From positions 62,001 to 126,000 of the forward strand of contig NZ_FOZD01000001.1 of NCBI RefSeq assembly GCF_900113185.1: a stretch of DNA of 64,000 bases. The letters are read 5' to 3'. Under the pieces are notes generated by a model. That model had not been told where the DNA came from, did no database searches, and was given only the letters and a program-made list of their open reading frames with translations. This stretch comes from Agromyces sp. CF514 (GTDB lineage Bacteria > Actinomycetota > Actinomycetes > Actinomycetales > Microbacteriaceae). Below, piece by piece: positions 9,561 through 17,992 of the stretch (position 1 is its first letter; every line of letters starts with the position of its first letter). A program made the translations under genes and the position numbers.

Positions 9561-10654
9561 CCCTCGCAGCCCCCGGACACCCCCAACGCCTCGCACCCGC
9601 GAGCGACCCCGTGCTCGAGATCAAGAACCTCTCGGTCGACTACGGCTACGACGACGACCCCGTGCACGTGCTGCGCCAGGTCTCGCTCACGCTCGGCCGC
9701 GGCGAGGTGCTCGGCCTCGCCGGCGAATCGGGCTGCGGCAAGTCGACGCTCGCCTACGCCGCGACGCGCCTGCTGCCCCCGCCCGGCCTCATCACGGGCG
9801 GCGAGGTGCTCTTCACCGACCGTTCGGGCGTCAAGACCGACCTGCTGCGCCTGAACGACACCCAGCTGCGCGCGTCGCGCTGGCAGGATCTCGCGATCGT
9901 GTTCCAGGGCGCGATGAACTCGTTGAACCCCGTGTACCGCATCGGTCGGCAGATCGCCGACGCGATCCGCGCCCACGAGCCGAAGACCACGCAGAAAGAA
10001 GCGCTCGAACGGGCCGCCGAACTGCTCGACCTCGTCGGCATCTCGCCCGACCGCCTGCGTTCGTACCCGCACCAGCTCTCCGGCGGCATGCGTCAGCGCG
10101 TCATGATCGCCATGGCGCTCGCGCTCGACCCGCAGGTGCTCATCATGGACGAGCCCACCACGGCGCTCGACGTCGTCATGCAGCGCCAGATCGTCGAGCA
10201 GATCGCCGAGCTCCGCGACCGGCTGGGGTTCTCGGTCATCTTCATCACGCACGACGTGTCGCTGCTCATCGAGATCGCCGACCGCATCGCGATCATGTAC
10301 GCCGGCGAGATCGTCGAGGACGCCCCGGCGCTCGACGTGTACAACAAGCCCCGCCACCCGTACTCGTCGGCCCTGCTGCACTCGTTCCCGCCCCTGCGCG
10401 GGCCGCGGCGCGAGCTCGTCGGAATCCCGGGCTCCCCGCCCGACCTCGCGCGCCTCGGCGGCGGATGCCCGTTCGCCGACCGCTGCGCGTTCGCGTTCGA
10501 CGCCTGCTCGAAGGTGAACCCCGAGCTCGTGTTCCCGAACGTGGCGGGCGACGACCCGCGCCGCTCGGTGGCCTGCCTGCGCCACGACCCCGCCGCCGTC
10601 CGCGCGGTGGGCGAGGAACCCCTGCCTGTTCCCGCGGAGCTGTCGCTGACCTGA
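9557..10654 (+). CDS. ABC importer ATPase, OppD/DppD type
   Basis: This 365-residue second ATPase closes the operon. ATG 9557 overlaps the previous TGA and follows AAAGGAGGA. Walker A is GESGCGKST at 56-64, followed by a Q-loop (VFQGAMNSLNP), the signature LSGGMRQRV and Walker B LIMDEP. The C-terminal oligopeptide motif GGCPFADRCAFAFDAC is present. With the OppF-like subunit it forms the heterodimeric motor. Downstream lie a strong hairpin repeat and a four-unit repeat, so the transcript probably ends there. Confidence 0.9.
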   Translation: MTLAAPGHPQRLAPASDPVLEIKNLSVDYGYDDDPVHVLRQVSLTLGRGEVLGLAGESGCGKSTLAYAATRLLPPPGLITGGEVLFTDRSGVKTDLLRLNDTQLRASRWQDLAIVFQGAMNSLNPVYRIGRQIADAIRAHEPKTTQKEALERAAELLDLVGISPDRLRSYPHQLSGGMRQRVMIAMALALDPQVLIMDEPTTALDVVMQRQIVEQIAELRDRLGFSVIFITHDVSLLIEIADRIAIMYAGEIVEDAPALDVYNKPRHPYSSALLHSFPPLRGPRRELVGIPGSPPDLARLGGGCPFADRCAFAFDACSKVNPELVFPNVAGDDPRRSVACLRHDPAAVRAVGEEPLPVPAELSLT

Positions 10655-10697
10655 CACCCGCCCTCCCCGCCTTCCCGGTCGGATGCCCGGCCTCGAG

Positions 10698-10766
10698 GGG
10701 AGGAGATTCGCGCGAAGGGAGGACGTTCTCGCAGAGGACGCCCTCCCTTCGCGCGGATCTCCTCCC
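10698..10766 (+). repeat. 28-bp inverted repeat (GGGAGGAGAT-type hairpin), copy 1
   Basis: Arms 10698-10725 and 10739-10766 pair with one G-U wobble and one mismatch around a 13-base loop. Each arm contains the block GGGAGGAGAT or its partner, a variable middle, then GGGAGG or its partner. It begins 44 bases after the OppD-type stop and can serve as its terminator. A second element with the same outer and inner blocks but a different middle lies at 38350-38427. Confidence 0.75.
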
Positions 10767-10769
10767 TTT

Positions 10770-10853
10770 CACGTGGGCGCCGCGCGACTTTTCGCGTGAG
10801 CGCCGCGCGACTCACGTGGGCGCCGCCTGACGTCCACGTGGTTGCCGCGCGTC
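10770..10853 (+). repeat. four degenerate 19-base units, consensus CACGTGGGCGCCGCGCGAC
   Basis: Units start at 10770, 10793, 10813 and 10835, with a spacing of 20-23 bases. Units 1 and 3 differ at one position; units 2 and 4 differ from the consensus at two to four positions. The array fills most of the space between the hairpin and the chelatase gene. A direct repeat with a roughly two-turn period could be a protein-binding array upstream of the sulfur genes, or a remnant of a dispersed repeat. No coding potential was seen. Confidence 0.65.
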
Positions 10854-10895
10854 GCAAGACTCCGCGACGCGCACGGGATCTGCGAGCATGGGCGC

Positions 10896-11774
10896 ATGCC
10901 CGAACGCCTGCCTGCCCTGGTCGCCATCTCGCACGGAACGAGCTCGGCCGAGGGGCAGGCCGCGGTCCGCGGACTGCGCGACGCGGTCGGCGAAGCGCTC
11001 GGGCGCCGCGCCGCGCGCGTCGACGCGGGCACCGACGGCGCCCGGACGCCGTCGCTCCGGCTGGGCCACGTCGACGTCGAACAGCCCGACGTTCCGGCGA
11101 CCCTCGCCTCGCTCGACTCGGGCGAGCCCGCGGTCGTCGTCCCGCTCCTGCTCTCGGCCGGATACCACGTGCACGTCGACCTCACCGAGGCCGTCGAAGC
11201 CGAGACGGGCAGGCCCGTGGTGCTCGCGGGCGCACTCGGCCCCGACGACCGACTCGTTGCGGTGCTGATCCGACGCCTCGCCGAGGCCGGCGTCCGCGAC
11301 GACGACGCCGTCGTGCTCGCGGTGGCCGGCTCGAGCGACCGGCGCGCCGTCGACGACTGCCTCGACATGACCGCGCGGCTCGCGGAGGCATCCGGTCGCG
11401 CGGTCTCGGTCGGGTTCCTCTCGGCCGCCGAGCCGTCGCTGCCGGCCGCGGTGGCCGCAGCGCGCGCCGACGCCGCCGTGGCGCGAGCGATCGACGCACC
11501 GGGTGCACCCGGCGCGCTGTTCGGCATCCCGGGCGTCTCCGACATCCCCGGCCTGCCCGGCGTGCGGCGCACGAATCGGGCGACGGATGCCGCAGCCCCC
11601 CGTGTCGTCGTCGCGAACTACCTGCTCGCTCCCGGGTACTTCGACGACCTCGCGCGCGACGCTGGCGCCGACGTCGTCGCCGAGCCGCTGCTGCTGCCGG
11701 ACGCCCCGGCCCCCGCCGAGCTCGTCGAGATCGTGCTCGAACGCTACGACGAGGCATCCGCTCGCGCGCGCTGA
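10896..11774 (+). CDS. CbiX/SirB-type sirohydrochlorin chelatase
   Basis: This 292-residue protein is related to chelatases that insert iron (siroheme) or cobalt (cobalamin) into sirohydrochlorin. The N-terminus has PALVAISHGTSSAEGQ with the metal-site His13, and a second site appears as GYHVHVDL. Two CbiX-like halves fit the length. The neighbouring sulfite reductase needs siroheme and a uroporphyrinogen methyltransferase gene lies in the same block, so ferrochelatase activity for siroheme is the likely role. ATG 10896 was chosen because family homology begins there; no Shine-Dalgarno sequence is visible. A 201-base gap separates it from the sulfite reductase gene. Confidence 0.8.
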   Translation: MPERLPALVAISHGTSSAEGQAAVRGLRDAVGEALGRRAARVDAGTDGARTPSLRLGHVDVEQPDVPATLASLDSGEPAVVVPLLLSAGYHVHVDLTEAVEAETGRPVVLAGALGPDDRLVAVLIRRLAEAGVRDDDAVVLAVAGSSDRRAVDDCLDMTARLAEASGRAVSVGFLSAAEPSLPAAVAAARADAAVARAIDAPGAPGALFGIPGVSDIPGLPGVRRTNRATDAAAPRVVVANYLLAPGYFDDLARDAGADVVAEPLLLPDAPAPAELVEIVLERYDEASARAR

Positions 11775-11975
11775 GCCGCCCGTGAGACTCGAACGCCTCC
11801 ACTAAGCGATCCCGCCCGTGCAGGGCAAGCACATGACGCAATGCGGCGTCGTGCGACCGCCCGTGACGCACCGTGACAGGCCCCGACGTCACGAACGTGC
11901 CGCACGCCCACCCCTCCTTTAGCGTCGGCTCATCGACGAGACATCCGTCGTCGAATCGACCCCCAGGAGGCCCTC

Positions 11976-13718
11976 GTGACGCTGAGCGAGACGGCGCGCC
12001 CGGCCCGCCCCGAGCGCCCTGCGCGCCCGGAAGGCCGCCCTGCGCGCCCCGGCGCCAACCGCCCGAACGGTCAGTGGAAGGTCGACGGCACGGCCCCGCT
12101 CAACGGCAACGAGGAGTGGAAGCAGGTCGACAACGGCCTCGCCGTGCGCGGTCGCATCGAGGAGATCTACTCCAAGGGCGGGTTCGCCTCGATCGACCCG
12201 ACCGACCTGCACGGTCGCTTCCGCGTGTGGGGGCTCTACACGCAGCGCAAGCCCGGCATCGACGGCGGCCGTACGGCGACCCTCGAGCCGCACGAGCTCG
12301 AAGACGAGTACTTCATGCTGCGCGTGCGCATCGACGGCGGCCAGCTCACCACCGAGCAGTTGCGCGTCATCGGGCAGATCTCGATCGACTTCGGCCGCGA
12401 CACCGCCGACCTCACCGACCGCCAGAACGTGCAGCTGCACTGGATCCGCGTCGAGGACGTGCCCGAGATCTGGCGGCGCCTCGAAGCCGTCGGACTCGGT
12501 ACGACCGAGGCGTGCGGCGACGTGCCGCGCGTGGTGCTCGGCTCGCCGGTCGCCGGCATCGCCGCCGACGAGCTCATCGACCCGACGCCGCAGATCGACG
12601 CGATCACGAGCCGCTTCATCGGCGACGAGACGCTCGCGAACCTGCCGCGCAAGTTCAAGTCGGCCGTCACGGGCCACCCCAGCCAGGACGTCGTGCACGA
12701 GATCAACGACGTGGCGTTCGTCGCGGTCGAGCACCCCGAGCTCGGCGTCGGCTACGACCTCTGGGTCGGCGGCGGCCTGTCGACCTCGCCCCGCCTCGCC
12801 GAGCGCCTCGGCGTCTGGGTCTCGCCCGACCGCGTGGCCGAGGCGTGGCACGGCGTCGCGCAGATCTTCCGCGACTACGGGTACCGCCGCCTGCGCAACA
12901 AGGCCCGCCTGAAGTTCCTGCTCGCCGACTGGGGCACCGAGCGGTTCCGCGAGGTGCTCGAGACCGAGTACCTCGAGTCGCCGCTGCCCGACGGGCCGGC
13001 CGCGCCCAAGCCGCTCGCGCACGGCGACCACGTGGGCGTGCACCGCCAGAAGGACGGCCGCTTCTACGTGGGCGCCACCCCGATCGTCGGCCGCGTCTCG
13101 GGCCCGACGCTCGCGAAGCTCGCCGACCTCGTCGAGGCGCACGGGTCGACGCGACTGCGCACGACTCCGCACCAGAAGCTCGTCATCCTCGACATCCCCG
13201 AGGATCGGGTCGAATCGCTCATCACGGGCCTCGACGAGCTCGGTCTCTCGGCGCGCCCCAGCCTGATCCGCCGCGGCACCATCGCGTGCACGGGCATCGA
13301 GTTCTGCAAGCTCGCGATCGTCGAGACCAAGGCGTTCGCGACGGCGGCCGTGCTCGACCTCGAGCGCACGCTCGAGGGCTTCGACCTGCCGCACCCGATC
13401 AGCCTGCACGTCAACGGCTGCCCGAACTCGTGCGCGCGCATCCAGACCGCCGACATCGGCCTCAAGGGTCAGCTGGTCATGAACGACGCGGGCGAGCAGG
13501 TGCCCGGCTACCAGGTGCACCTCGGCGGCGGACTCGCCACGGCCGACCGTGAAGAGGCTGGGCTCGGCCGCACCGTGCGCGGCCTCAAGGTCGAGGCCGA
13601 CGGCATCGCCGAGTACGTCGAACGCGTCGTCAAGCGGTTCCTCGACGACCGCGACTCGGTCAACGACGAGACGTTCGCCGAATGGGCGCACCGCGCCGAC
13701 GAGGAGGTGCTCCGATGA
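11976..13718 (+). CDS. ferredoxin-dependent assimilatory sulfite (or nitrite) reductase
   Basis: This 580-residue siroheme and [4Fe-4S] enzyme reduces sulfite to sulfide with electrons from ferredoxin. The cluster and siroheme ligands are Cys438, Cys444, Cys482 and Cys486 (CTGIEFC and CPNSC). Two nitrite/sulfite reductase ferredoxin-like halves are visible. Neighbouring APS reductase and ATP sulfurylase genes make sulfite, rather than nitrite, the likely substrate. GTG 11976 follows AGGAGG by five bases. The first 35 residues are a low-complexity Pro/Arg/Ala stretch (PARPERPARPEGRPARP), probably disordered. The 200-base upstream gap should hold the operon promoter; I could not identify a convincing riboswitch in it. 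The end overlaps cysH by 4 bases. Confidence 0.9.
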   Translation: MTLSETARPARPERPARPEGRPARPGANRPNGQWKVDGTAPLNGNEEWKQVDNGLAVRGRIEEIYSKGGFASIDPTDLHGRFRVWGLYTQRKPGIDGGRTATLEPHELEDEYFMLRVRIDGGQLTTEQLRVIGQISIDFGRDTADLTDRQNVQLHWIRVEDVPEIWRRLEAVGLGTTEACGDVPRVVLGSPVAGIAADELIDPTPQIDAITSRFIGDETLANLPRKFKSAVTGHPSQDVVHEINDVAFVAVEHPELGVGYDLWVGGGLSTSPRLAERLGVWVSPDRVAEAWHGVAQIFRDYGYRRLRNKARLKFLLADWGTERFREVLETEYLESPLPDGPAAPKPLAHGDHVGVHRQKDGRFYVGATPIVGRVSGPTLAKLADLVEAHGSTRLRTTPHQKLVILDIPEDRVESLITGLDELGLSARPSLIRRGTIACTGIEFCKLAIVETKAFATAAVLDLERTLEGFDLPHPISLHVNGCPNSCARIQTADIGLKGQLVMNDAGEQVPGYQVHLGGGLATADREEAGLGRTVRGLKVEADGIAEYVERVVKRFLDDRDSVNDETFAEWAHRADEEVLR

Positions 13719-14458
13719 GCGTGTCCCTCGCCCCTCGCGCCGCGGCTCTCCGCAGCCACGACGAGCTGCGGGCCCTCGCCGAGGCGGGCGACGCCGAGCT
13801 CCGCAGCCTGGCCGACGACGAGGCATCCGCCTACGAGGTCATCGCCTGGGTCGCACGCAACTTCGATGCGGATGCCGCGGCGGTCGCCTGCTCGATGGCC
13901 GACGCCGTGCTCCCGCACGTGGTCGCGCAGTCGCTGCCGGGCGTCGACGTGCTCTTCCTCGACACCGGCTACCACTTCGCGAAGACGTACGAGACGCGCG
14001 ACCGCGTGGCCGACGCGCTCGACGTGCGCGTGGTCGACGTGCTGCCCGAGCTCACCGTCGCCGAGCAGAACGCGCAGTTCGGCGCCGACCTGTTCGCCCG
14101 CGACGCGGCCGAGTGCTGCGCGATGCGCAAGGTCGCCCCGCTGCACGACGCACTCGGCGGCTACGAGCTGTGGTTCACGGGCGTGCGCCGCGACGAGGCG
14201 CCCACGCGCACGAACACCCCGCTGGTGACGTTCGACGAGCGCAACGGGCTCGTGAAGGTCAACCCGCTCGCGGCGTGGAGCTTCGACGACCTGATCGACT
14301 ACTCGACCGCCTTCGCCGTGCCCGTGAACGACCTCCTGAGCGAGGGCTACCCGTCGATCGGCTGCGAGCCGTGCACGAAGCAGGTCGCCCCCGGCGAAGA
14401 CCCGAGGTCCGGCCGCTGGTCCGGCCTCGACAAGACGGAATGCGGGTTGCACGTATGA
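13715..14458 (+). CDS. cysH: APS reductase (adenylylsulfate reductase, assimilatory)
   Basis: This 247-residue enzyme reduces adenylylsulfate to sulfite. The Cys-Cys pair at 134-135 and CEPC at 217-220 are the [4Fe-4S] ligands that mark the APS-using (not PAPS-using) class, and Cys243 in TECGLH is the catalytic residue. This agrees with the absence of an APS kinase (cysC) gene or domain in the cluster. ATG 13715 overlaps the upstream stop and follows GAGGAGG. It overlaps cysD by 4 bases. Confidence 0.92.
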   Translation: MSVSLAPRAAALRSHDELRALAEAGDAELRSLADDEASAYEVIAWVARNFDADAAAVACSMADAVLPHVVAQSLPGVDVLFLDTGYHFAKTYETRDRVADALDVRVVDVLPELTVAEQNAQFGADLFARDAAECCAMRKVAPLHDALGGYELWFTGVRRDEAPTRTNTPLVTFDERNGLVKVNPLAAWSFDDLIDYSTAFAVPVNDLLSEGYPSIGCEPCTKQVAPGEDPRSGRWSGLDKTECGLHV

Positions 14459-15378
14459 GCACCATCGACACCCTCCAGGTCGACGCGGGCATCGACACGC
14501 TCGACGCCCTCGAGGCCGAGGCGATCCACATCATCCGCGAGGTCGTCGCCGAGTTCGAGCGGCCCGTGCTGCTGTTCTCGGGCGGCAAGGACTCCGTGCT
14601 CGTGCTGCACCTGGCCGCGAAGGCGTTCTGGCCGGCCAAGGTGCCGTTCCCGGTGCTGCACGTCGACACGGGTCACAACTTCCCCGAGGTCATCGAGTTC
14701 CGCGACCGCACGGTCGAGCGGCTCGGGCTGCGCCTCGAGGTGGCCTCCGTGCAGGACTACCTCGACGACGGACGCCTGCAGGAGCGCGCCGACGGCACCC
14801 GCAACCCGCTGCAGACGCAGCCGCTGCTCGACGGCATCGCCGCGGGCCGGCACGACGCGGTCTTCGGCGGCGCACGTCGCGACGAAGACAAGGCGCGCGC
14901 CAAGGAGCGCATCCTGAGCCTGCGCGACGAGTTCGGCCAGTGGGACCCCCGCAACCAGCGCCCCGAGCTCTGGGACCTCTACAACGGCCGCCACACCGTC
15001 GGCCAGCACGTGCGCGCGTTCCCGATCTCGAACTGGACCGAGCTCGACGTGTGGCGCTACATCGAGCGCGAGGGCATCGAGCTGCCGCCGCTCTACTACG
15101 CGCACGAGCGCGAGGTGTACCTCCGCGACGGCATGTGGCGCGCGGTCTCCGACGTCTCGCCCGCGCGGGCCGACGAGACGGTCGAGCACCGCATCGTGCG
15201 CTACCGCACGGTGGGCGACATGAGCTGCACGGGCGCGGTCGAGTCCGACGCGGCATCCGTCGCCGACGTGGTGCGCGAGATCGCGCTCTCGACGCTGACC
15301 GAACGCGGGGCCACGCGAGCCGACGACCGCATCTCCGAGGCCGCGATGGAAGACCGCAAGAAGGACGGGTACTTCTGA
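14455..15378 (+). CDS. cysD: sulfate adenylyltransferase subunit 2
   Basis: This 307-residue PP-loop subunit of ATP sulfurylase joins sulfate to ATP to give adenylylsulfate. The pyrophosphate-binding motif SGGKDS is at 42-47. Other conserved stretches are VLHVDTGHNFPEVIEFRD, FGGARRDEDKARAKER and the C-terminal ISEAAMEDRKKDGYF. It works as a heterodimer with the GTPase CysN, whose ATG shares a base with this stop (TGATG at 15376-15380). Confidence 0.95.
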   Translation: MSTIDTLQVDAGIDTLDALEAEAIHIIREVVAEFERPVLLFSGGKDSVLVLHLAAKAFWPAKVPFPVLHVDTGHNFPEVIEFRDRTVERLGLRLEVASVQDYLDDGRLQERADGTRNPLQTQPLLDGIAAGRHDAVFGGARRDEDKARAKERILSLRDEFGQWDPRNQRPELWDLYNGRHTVGQHVRAFPISNWTELDVWRYIEREGIELPPLYYAHEREVYLRDGMWRAVSDVSPARADETVEHRIVRYRTVGDMSCTGAVESDAASVADVVREIALSTLTERGATRADDRISEAAMEDRKKDGYF

Positions 15379-16703
15379 TGGGCGCACTGTTCCGCTTCGC
15401 GACGGCCGGATCGGTCGACGACGGCAAGTCCACCCTCGTGGGCCGCCTGCTGCACGACTCGAAGGCGATCCTCGCCGACCAGCTCGAGTCCGTGGCCCGC
15501 ACGAGTGCCGAGCGCGGCTTCGGCGGCGAGCCGGGGGCGATCGACTTCGCACTGCTCACCGACGGACTGCGCGCCGAGCGCGAGCAGGGCATCACGATCG
15601 ACGTCGCCTACCGCTACTTCTCGACCGGTCGCCGGTCGTTCATCCTCGCCGACTGCCCCGGGCACGTGCAGTACACGCGCAACATGGTCACCGGCGCGAC
15701 CACGGCCGACGCCGTCGTGGTGCTCGTCGACGCGCGCAACGGCGTGCTCGAGCAGACCCGCCGCCACCTCGCGGTCGTCGCGCTGCTGCGCGTGCCGCAC
15801 GTGATCATCGCCGTGAACAAGATCGACCTGCTCGACTACTCCGAGGCCGCGTACGACGGTGTCGCATCGGATGTCGCCGCGCTCGCGCGCGAACTCGGCC
15901 TCGCCGACACGCACGTGATCCCCGTCTCGGCCCTCGCGGGCGACAACATCGTCGACCGCTCGGCGAACACGCCCTGGTACGACGGTCCGAGCCTGCTCGA
16001 GCTGCTCGAGACGCTGCCCTCGCTCGACGAGCTCGAGACCGAGTTCGAGGCGCTGCGCATGCCCGTGCAACTCGTGATCCGCCCCCAGGGCGCGCTCGCG
16101 CACGACGTCGACGACGCCGAAGCGTTCCGCGACTACCGGGCGTTCGCCGGGCGCATCGCGTCGGGCACCGTGCGGGTCGGAGACCGGGTGCAGGTGTTCC
16201 CCGGCGGCGCGACGACGACCGTCACGGGCATCGATGCGGGGTCCACGACGGTCGACGCGGCATCCGCCCCGCGTTCGGTGTCGCTGCGCCTCGCCGACCA
16301 GCTCGACGCCGCGCGCGGTGCCGTGATCGTTGCCGAGGGTGCCCTGCCGACGCCGCGCCGCGAGCTCGACGCGCAGGTGTTCTGGCTCGGTGCCGCGCCC
16401 CTCCGACCGGGAGCCCGCGTGCTCGTGAAGTCGGGCACGAGCACCGTGCAGGCCCTCGTCGCCGACATCGTCGGGCGCCGAGACCTCGACACGCTCGCCC
16501 TCGAACCGGCCGGCGCCCTCGAGATCAACGACATCGGCCAGGTGCGCGTGCGGCTCGCCGCGGACCTCGCGGTCGAGGAGTACGCGACGCATCGTCGTGC
16601 GGGCGCGTTCCTCGTGATCGACCCGCAGTCGGGCTACACGCTCGCGGCCGGCATCGTGTCCTCCCCCGGCGAGCAGCCGGGCCGTTCCGAGGCCGCCGCA
16701 TGA
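15378..16703 (+). CDS. cysN: sulfate adenylyltransferase subunit 1 (GTPase)
   Basis: This 441-residue EF-Tu-like GTPase drives APS synthesis by CysD. G1 is GSVDDGKST at 11-19, G3 is DCPGH at 92-96 and G4 is NKID at 147-150; beta-barrel domains follow. There is no C-terminal APS kinase domain, unlike CysNC fusions, in keeping with the APS reductase upstream. The stop overlaps the start of a 34-residue membrane peptide by 4 bases. Confidence 0.95.
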   Translation: MGALFRFATAGSVDDGKSTLVGRLLHDSKAILADQLESVARTSAERGFGGEPGAIDFALLTDGLRAEREQGITIDVAYRYFSTGRRSFILADCPGHVQYTRNMVTGATTADAVVVLVDARNGVLEQTRRHLAVVALLRVPHVIIAVNKIDLLDYSEAAYDGVASDVAALARELGLADTHVIPVSALAGDNIVDRSANTPWYDGPSLLELLETLPSLDELETEFEALRMPVQLVIRPQGALAHDVDDAEAFRDYRAFAGRIASGTVRVGDRVQVFPGGATTTVTGIDAGSTTVDAASAPRSVSLRLADQLDAARGAVIVAEGALPTPRRELDAQVFWLGAAPLRPGARVLVKSGTSTVQALVADIVGRRDLDTLALEPAGALEINDIGQVRVRLAADLAVEEYATHRRAGAFLVIDPQSGYTLAAGIVSSPGEQPGRSEAAA

Positions 16704-16804
16704 CCGCCGCGAGGCGCGGTCGCGCCATCGTCGGGCTGTTGGGCGGCCTCGCGATCGCGGCGGCCATCGTGATCACCTCGATCGTCGCGAGCGGGCAGGC
16801 CTGA
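16700..16804 (+). CDS. 34-residue single-span membrane peptide in the cys operon
   Basis: ATG 16700 overlaps the cysN stop (ATGA), the same coupling used by most joints of this operon. The peptide has a basic N-terminus (MTAARRGR), a hydrophobic stretch of about 22 residues (IVGLLGGLAIAAAIVITSIV) and a short polar tail ending SGQA. This predicts one membrane span with the N-terminus inside. It resembles no family I can name. The coupling and the clean hydrophobic profile argue that it is real; its size explains why gene finders would miss it. A link to the Ssu-type importer encoded next is only a guess. Confidence 0.65.
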   Translation: MTAARRGRAIVGLLGGLAIAAAIVITSIVASGQA

Positions 16805-16875
16805 CCCGCGACTTTCCGCAGACGTCCGGCGAACCCGGCGAACCCCCGCACCATCCACACCGAAGGAGTAGCAGC

Positions 16876-17988
16876 ATGACCGCACCATCACGCGTCCGTC
16901 CCCGCCTCGGCCTGGTCGCGGGCATGATGTCCGCGGCTGCGATCGCCGCGAGCGCCGTGCTCCTGCTGAGCGGCTGCGCCCCGACCGCGGCTGCGGGTGA
17001 GGATGCCGCGGCATCCGCCTCGACCACGCCCGCGACGGAGCTCCGGCTCGGCTACTTCGCGAACGTCACCCACGCACCCGCCATCGTGGGCCTGCAGGAG
17101 GGACTGTTCGCCGACGCGCTCGGCGACACGAAGCTGACCACGCAGGTCTTCAACGCCGGGCCCGCCGCCATCGAGGCACTCTCGGCCGGCGCGATCGACG
17201 CGACCTACATCGGGCCGAACCCGTCGATCAACACGTTCATCCAGTCGGGCGGGCAGTCCGCGCACATCGTCGCAGGCGCGGCGACCGGCGGCGCGGCGCT
17301 CGTCGTGCGCGACGGCATCGACTCGGCCGACGACCTCGCGGGCACGACCCTCGCCACGCCGCAGCTGGGCAACACGCAGGACGTCGCCCTGCGCTCCTGG
17401 CTGGCCGACGAGGGGTACGAGACCGACACGACGGGCGGCGGCGACGTGAACATCACGCCGACCGAGAACTCGCAGACCCTGACGCTCTTCCAGCAGGGCG
17501 CGATCGACGGCGCCTGGCTGCCCGAGCCCTGGGTCTCCCGCCTCATCATCGACGCCGGCGCGCACGTGCTCGTCGACGAGGCGGACCTCTGGGACGACGG
17601 CGCGTTCCCCACGACCGTGCTGCTCGTGCGCGCGGAGTTCCTGGCCGAGCACCCCGAGACGGTGAAGGCGCTGCTGCAGGGCCACGAGGCATCCCTCGCC
17701 TGGCTCTCGGAGCACCCCGACGAGGCCGCCGGCGTGATCAACGCGGGCATCGAGGCCGAGACCGGCAAGCCCCTCGCCGACGAGGTCATCGATCGCGCGC
17801 TCGAGCACGTCTCGTTCTCGGACGACCCGCACGCCGAGACGTTCGAGACCCTCGTCGCGAACGGCCTCGAGGCCGGCACGCAGAAGGACGGCTCGATCGA
17901 CGGCCTGTTCGACCTCCGCATCCTGAACGAGCTGCGCGACGAGGCCGGCGAGGAGCCGGTCTCGGCCGGCGGCCTCGGCGAGGAGTAG
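16876..17988 (+). CDS. SsuA/TauA/NitT-type solute-binding lipoprotein
   Basis: This 370-residue binding protein probably captures a sulfonate, sulfate ester or similar anion outside the cell. The lipobox LSGC places the lipid-modified Cys at 34. The body is typical of the NMT1/SsuA family: RLGYFANVTHAPAIVGLQEG, the phrase GPNPSIN, and QQGAIDGAWLPEPWVSRL. Start ATG follows AAGGAGTAGCAGC. Its position after cysN and before ssuB/ssuC homologues supports sulfur scavenging. No sulfonate monooxygenase gene (ssuD or tauD) is in the window. Confidence 0.88.
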   Translation: MTAPSRVRPRLGLVAGMMSAAAIAASAVLLLSGCAPTAAAGEDAAASASTTPATELRLGYFANVTHAPAIVGLQEGLFADALGDTKLTTQVFNAGPAAIEALSAGAIDATYIGPNPSINTFIQSGGQSAHIVAGAATGGAALVVRDGIDSADDLAGTTLATPQLGNTQDVALRSWLADEGYETDTTGGGDVNITPTENSQTLTLFQQGAIDGAWLPEPWVSRLIIDAGAHVLVDEADLWDDGAFPTTVLLVRAEFLAEHPETVKALLQGHEASLAWLSEHPDEAAGVINAGIEAETGKPLADEVIDRALEHVSFSDDPHAETFETLVANGLEAGTQKDGSIDGLFDLRILNELRDEAGEEPVSAGGLGEE

Positions 17989-17992
17989 GCGC

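Noticed and set aside
11775-11975. Riboswitch (SAM-type) before the sulfite reductase gene
   Set aside because: The 201-base gap was read for paired stems and conserved cores, and none convincing was found. It probably holds only a promoter.
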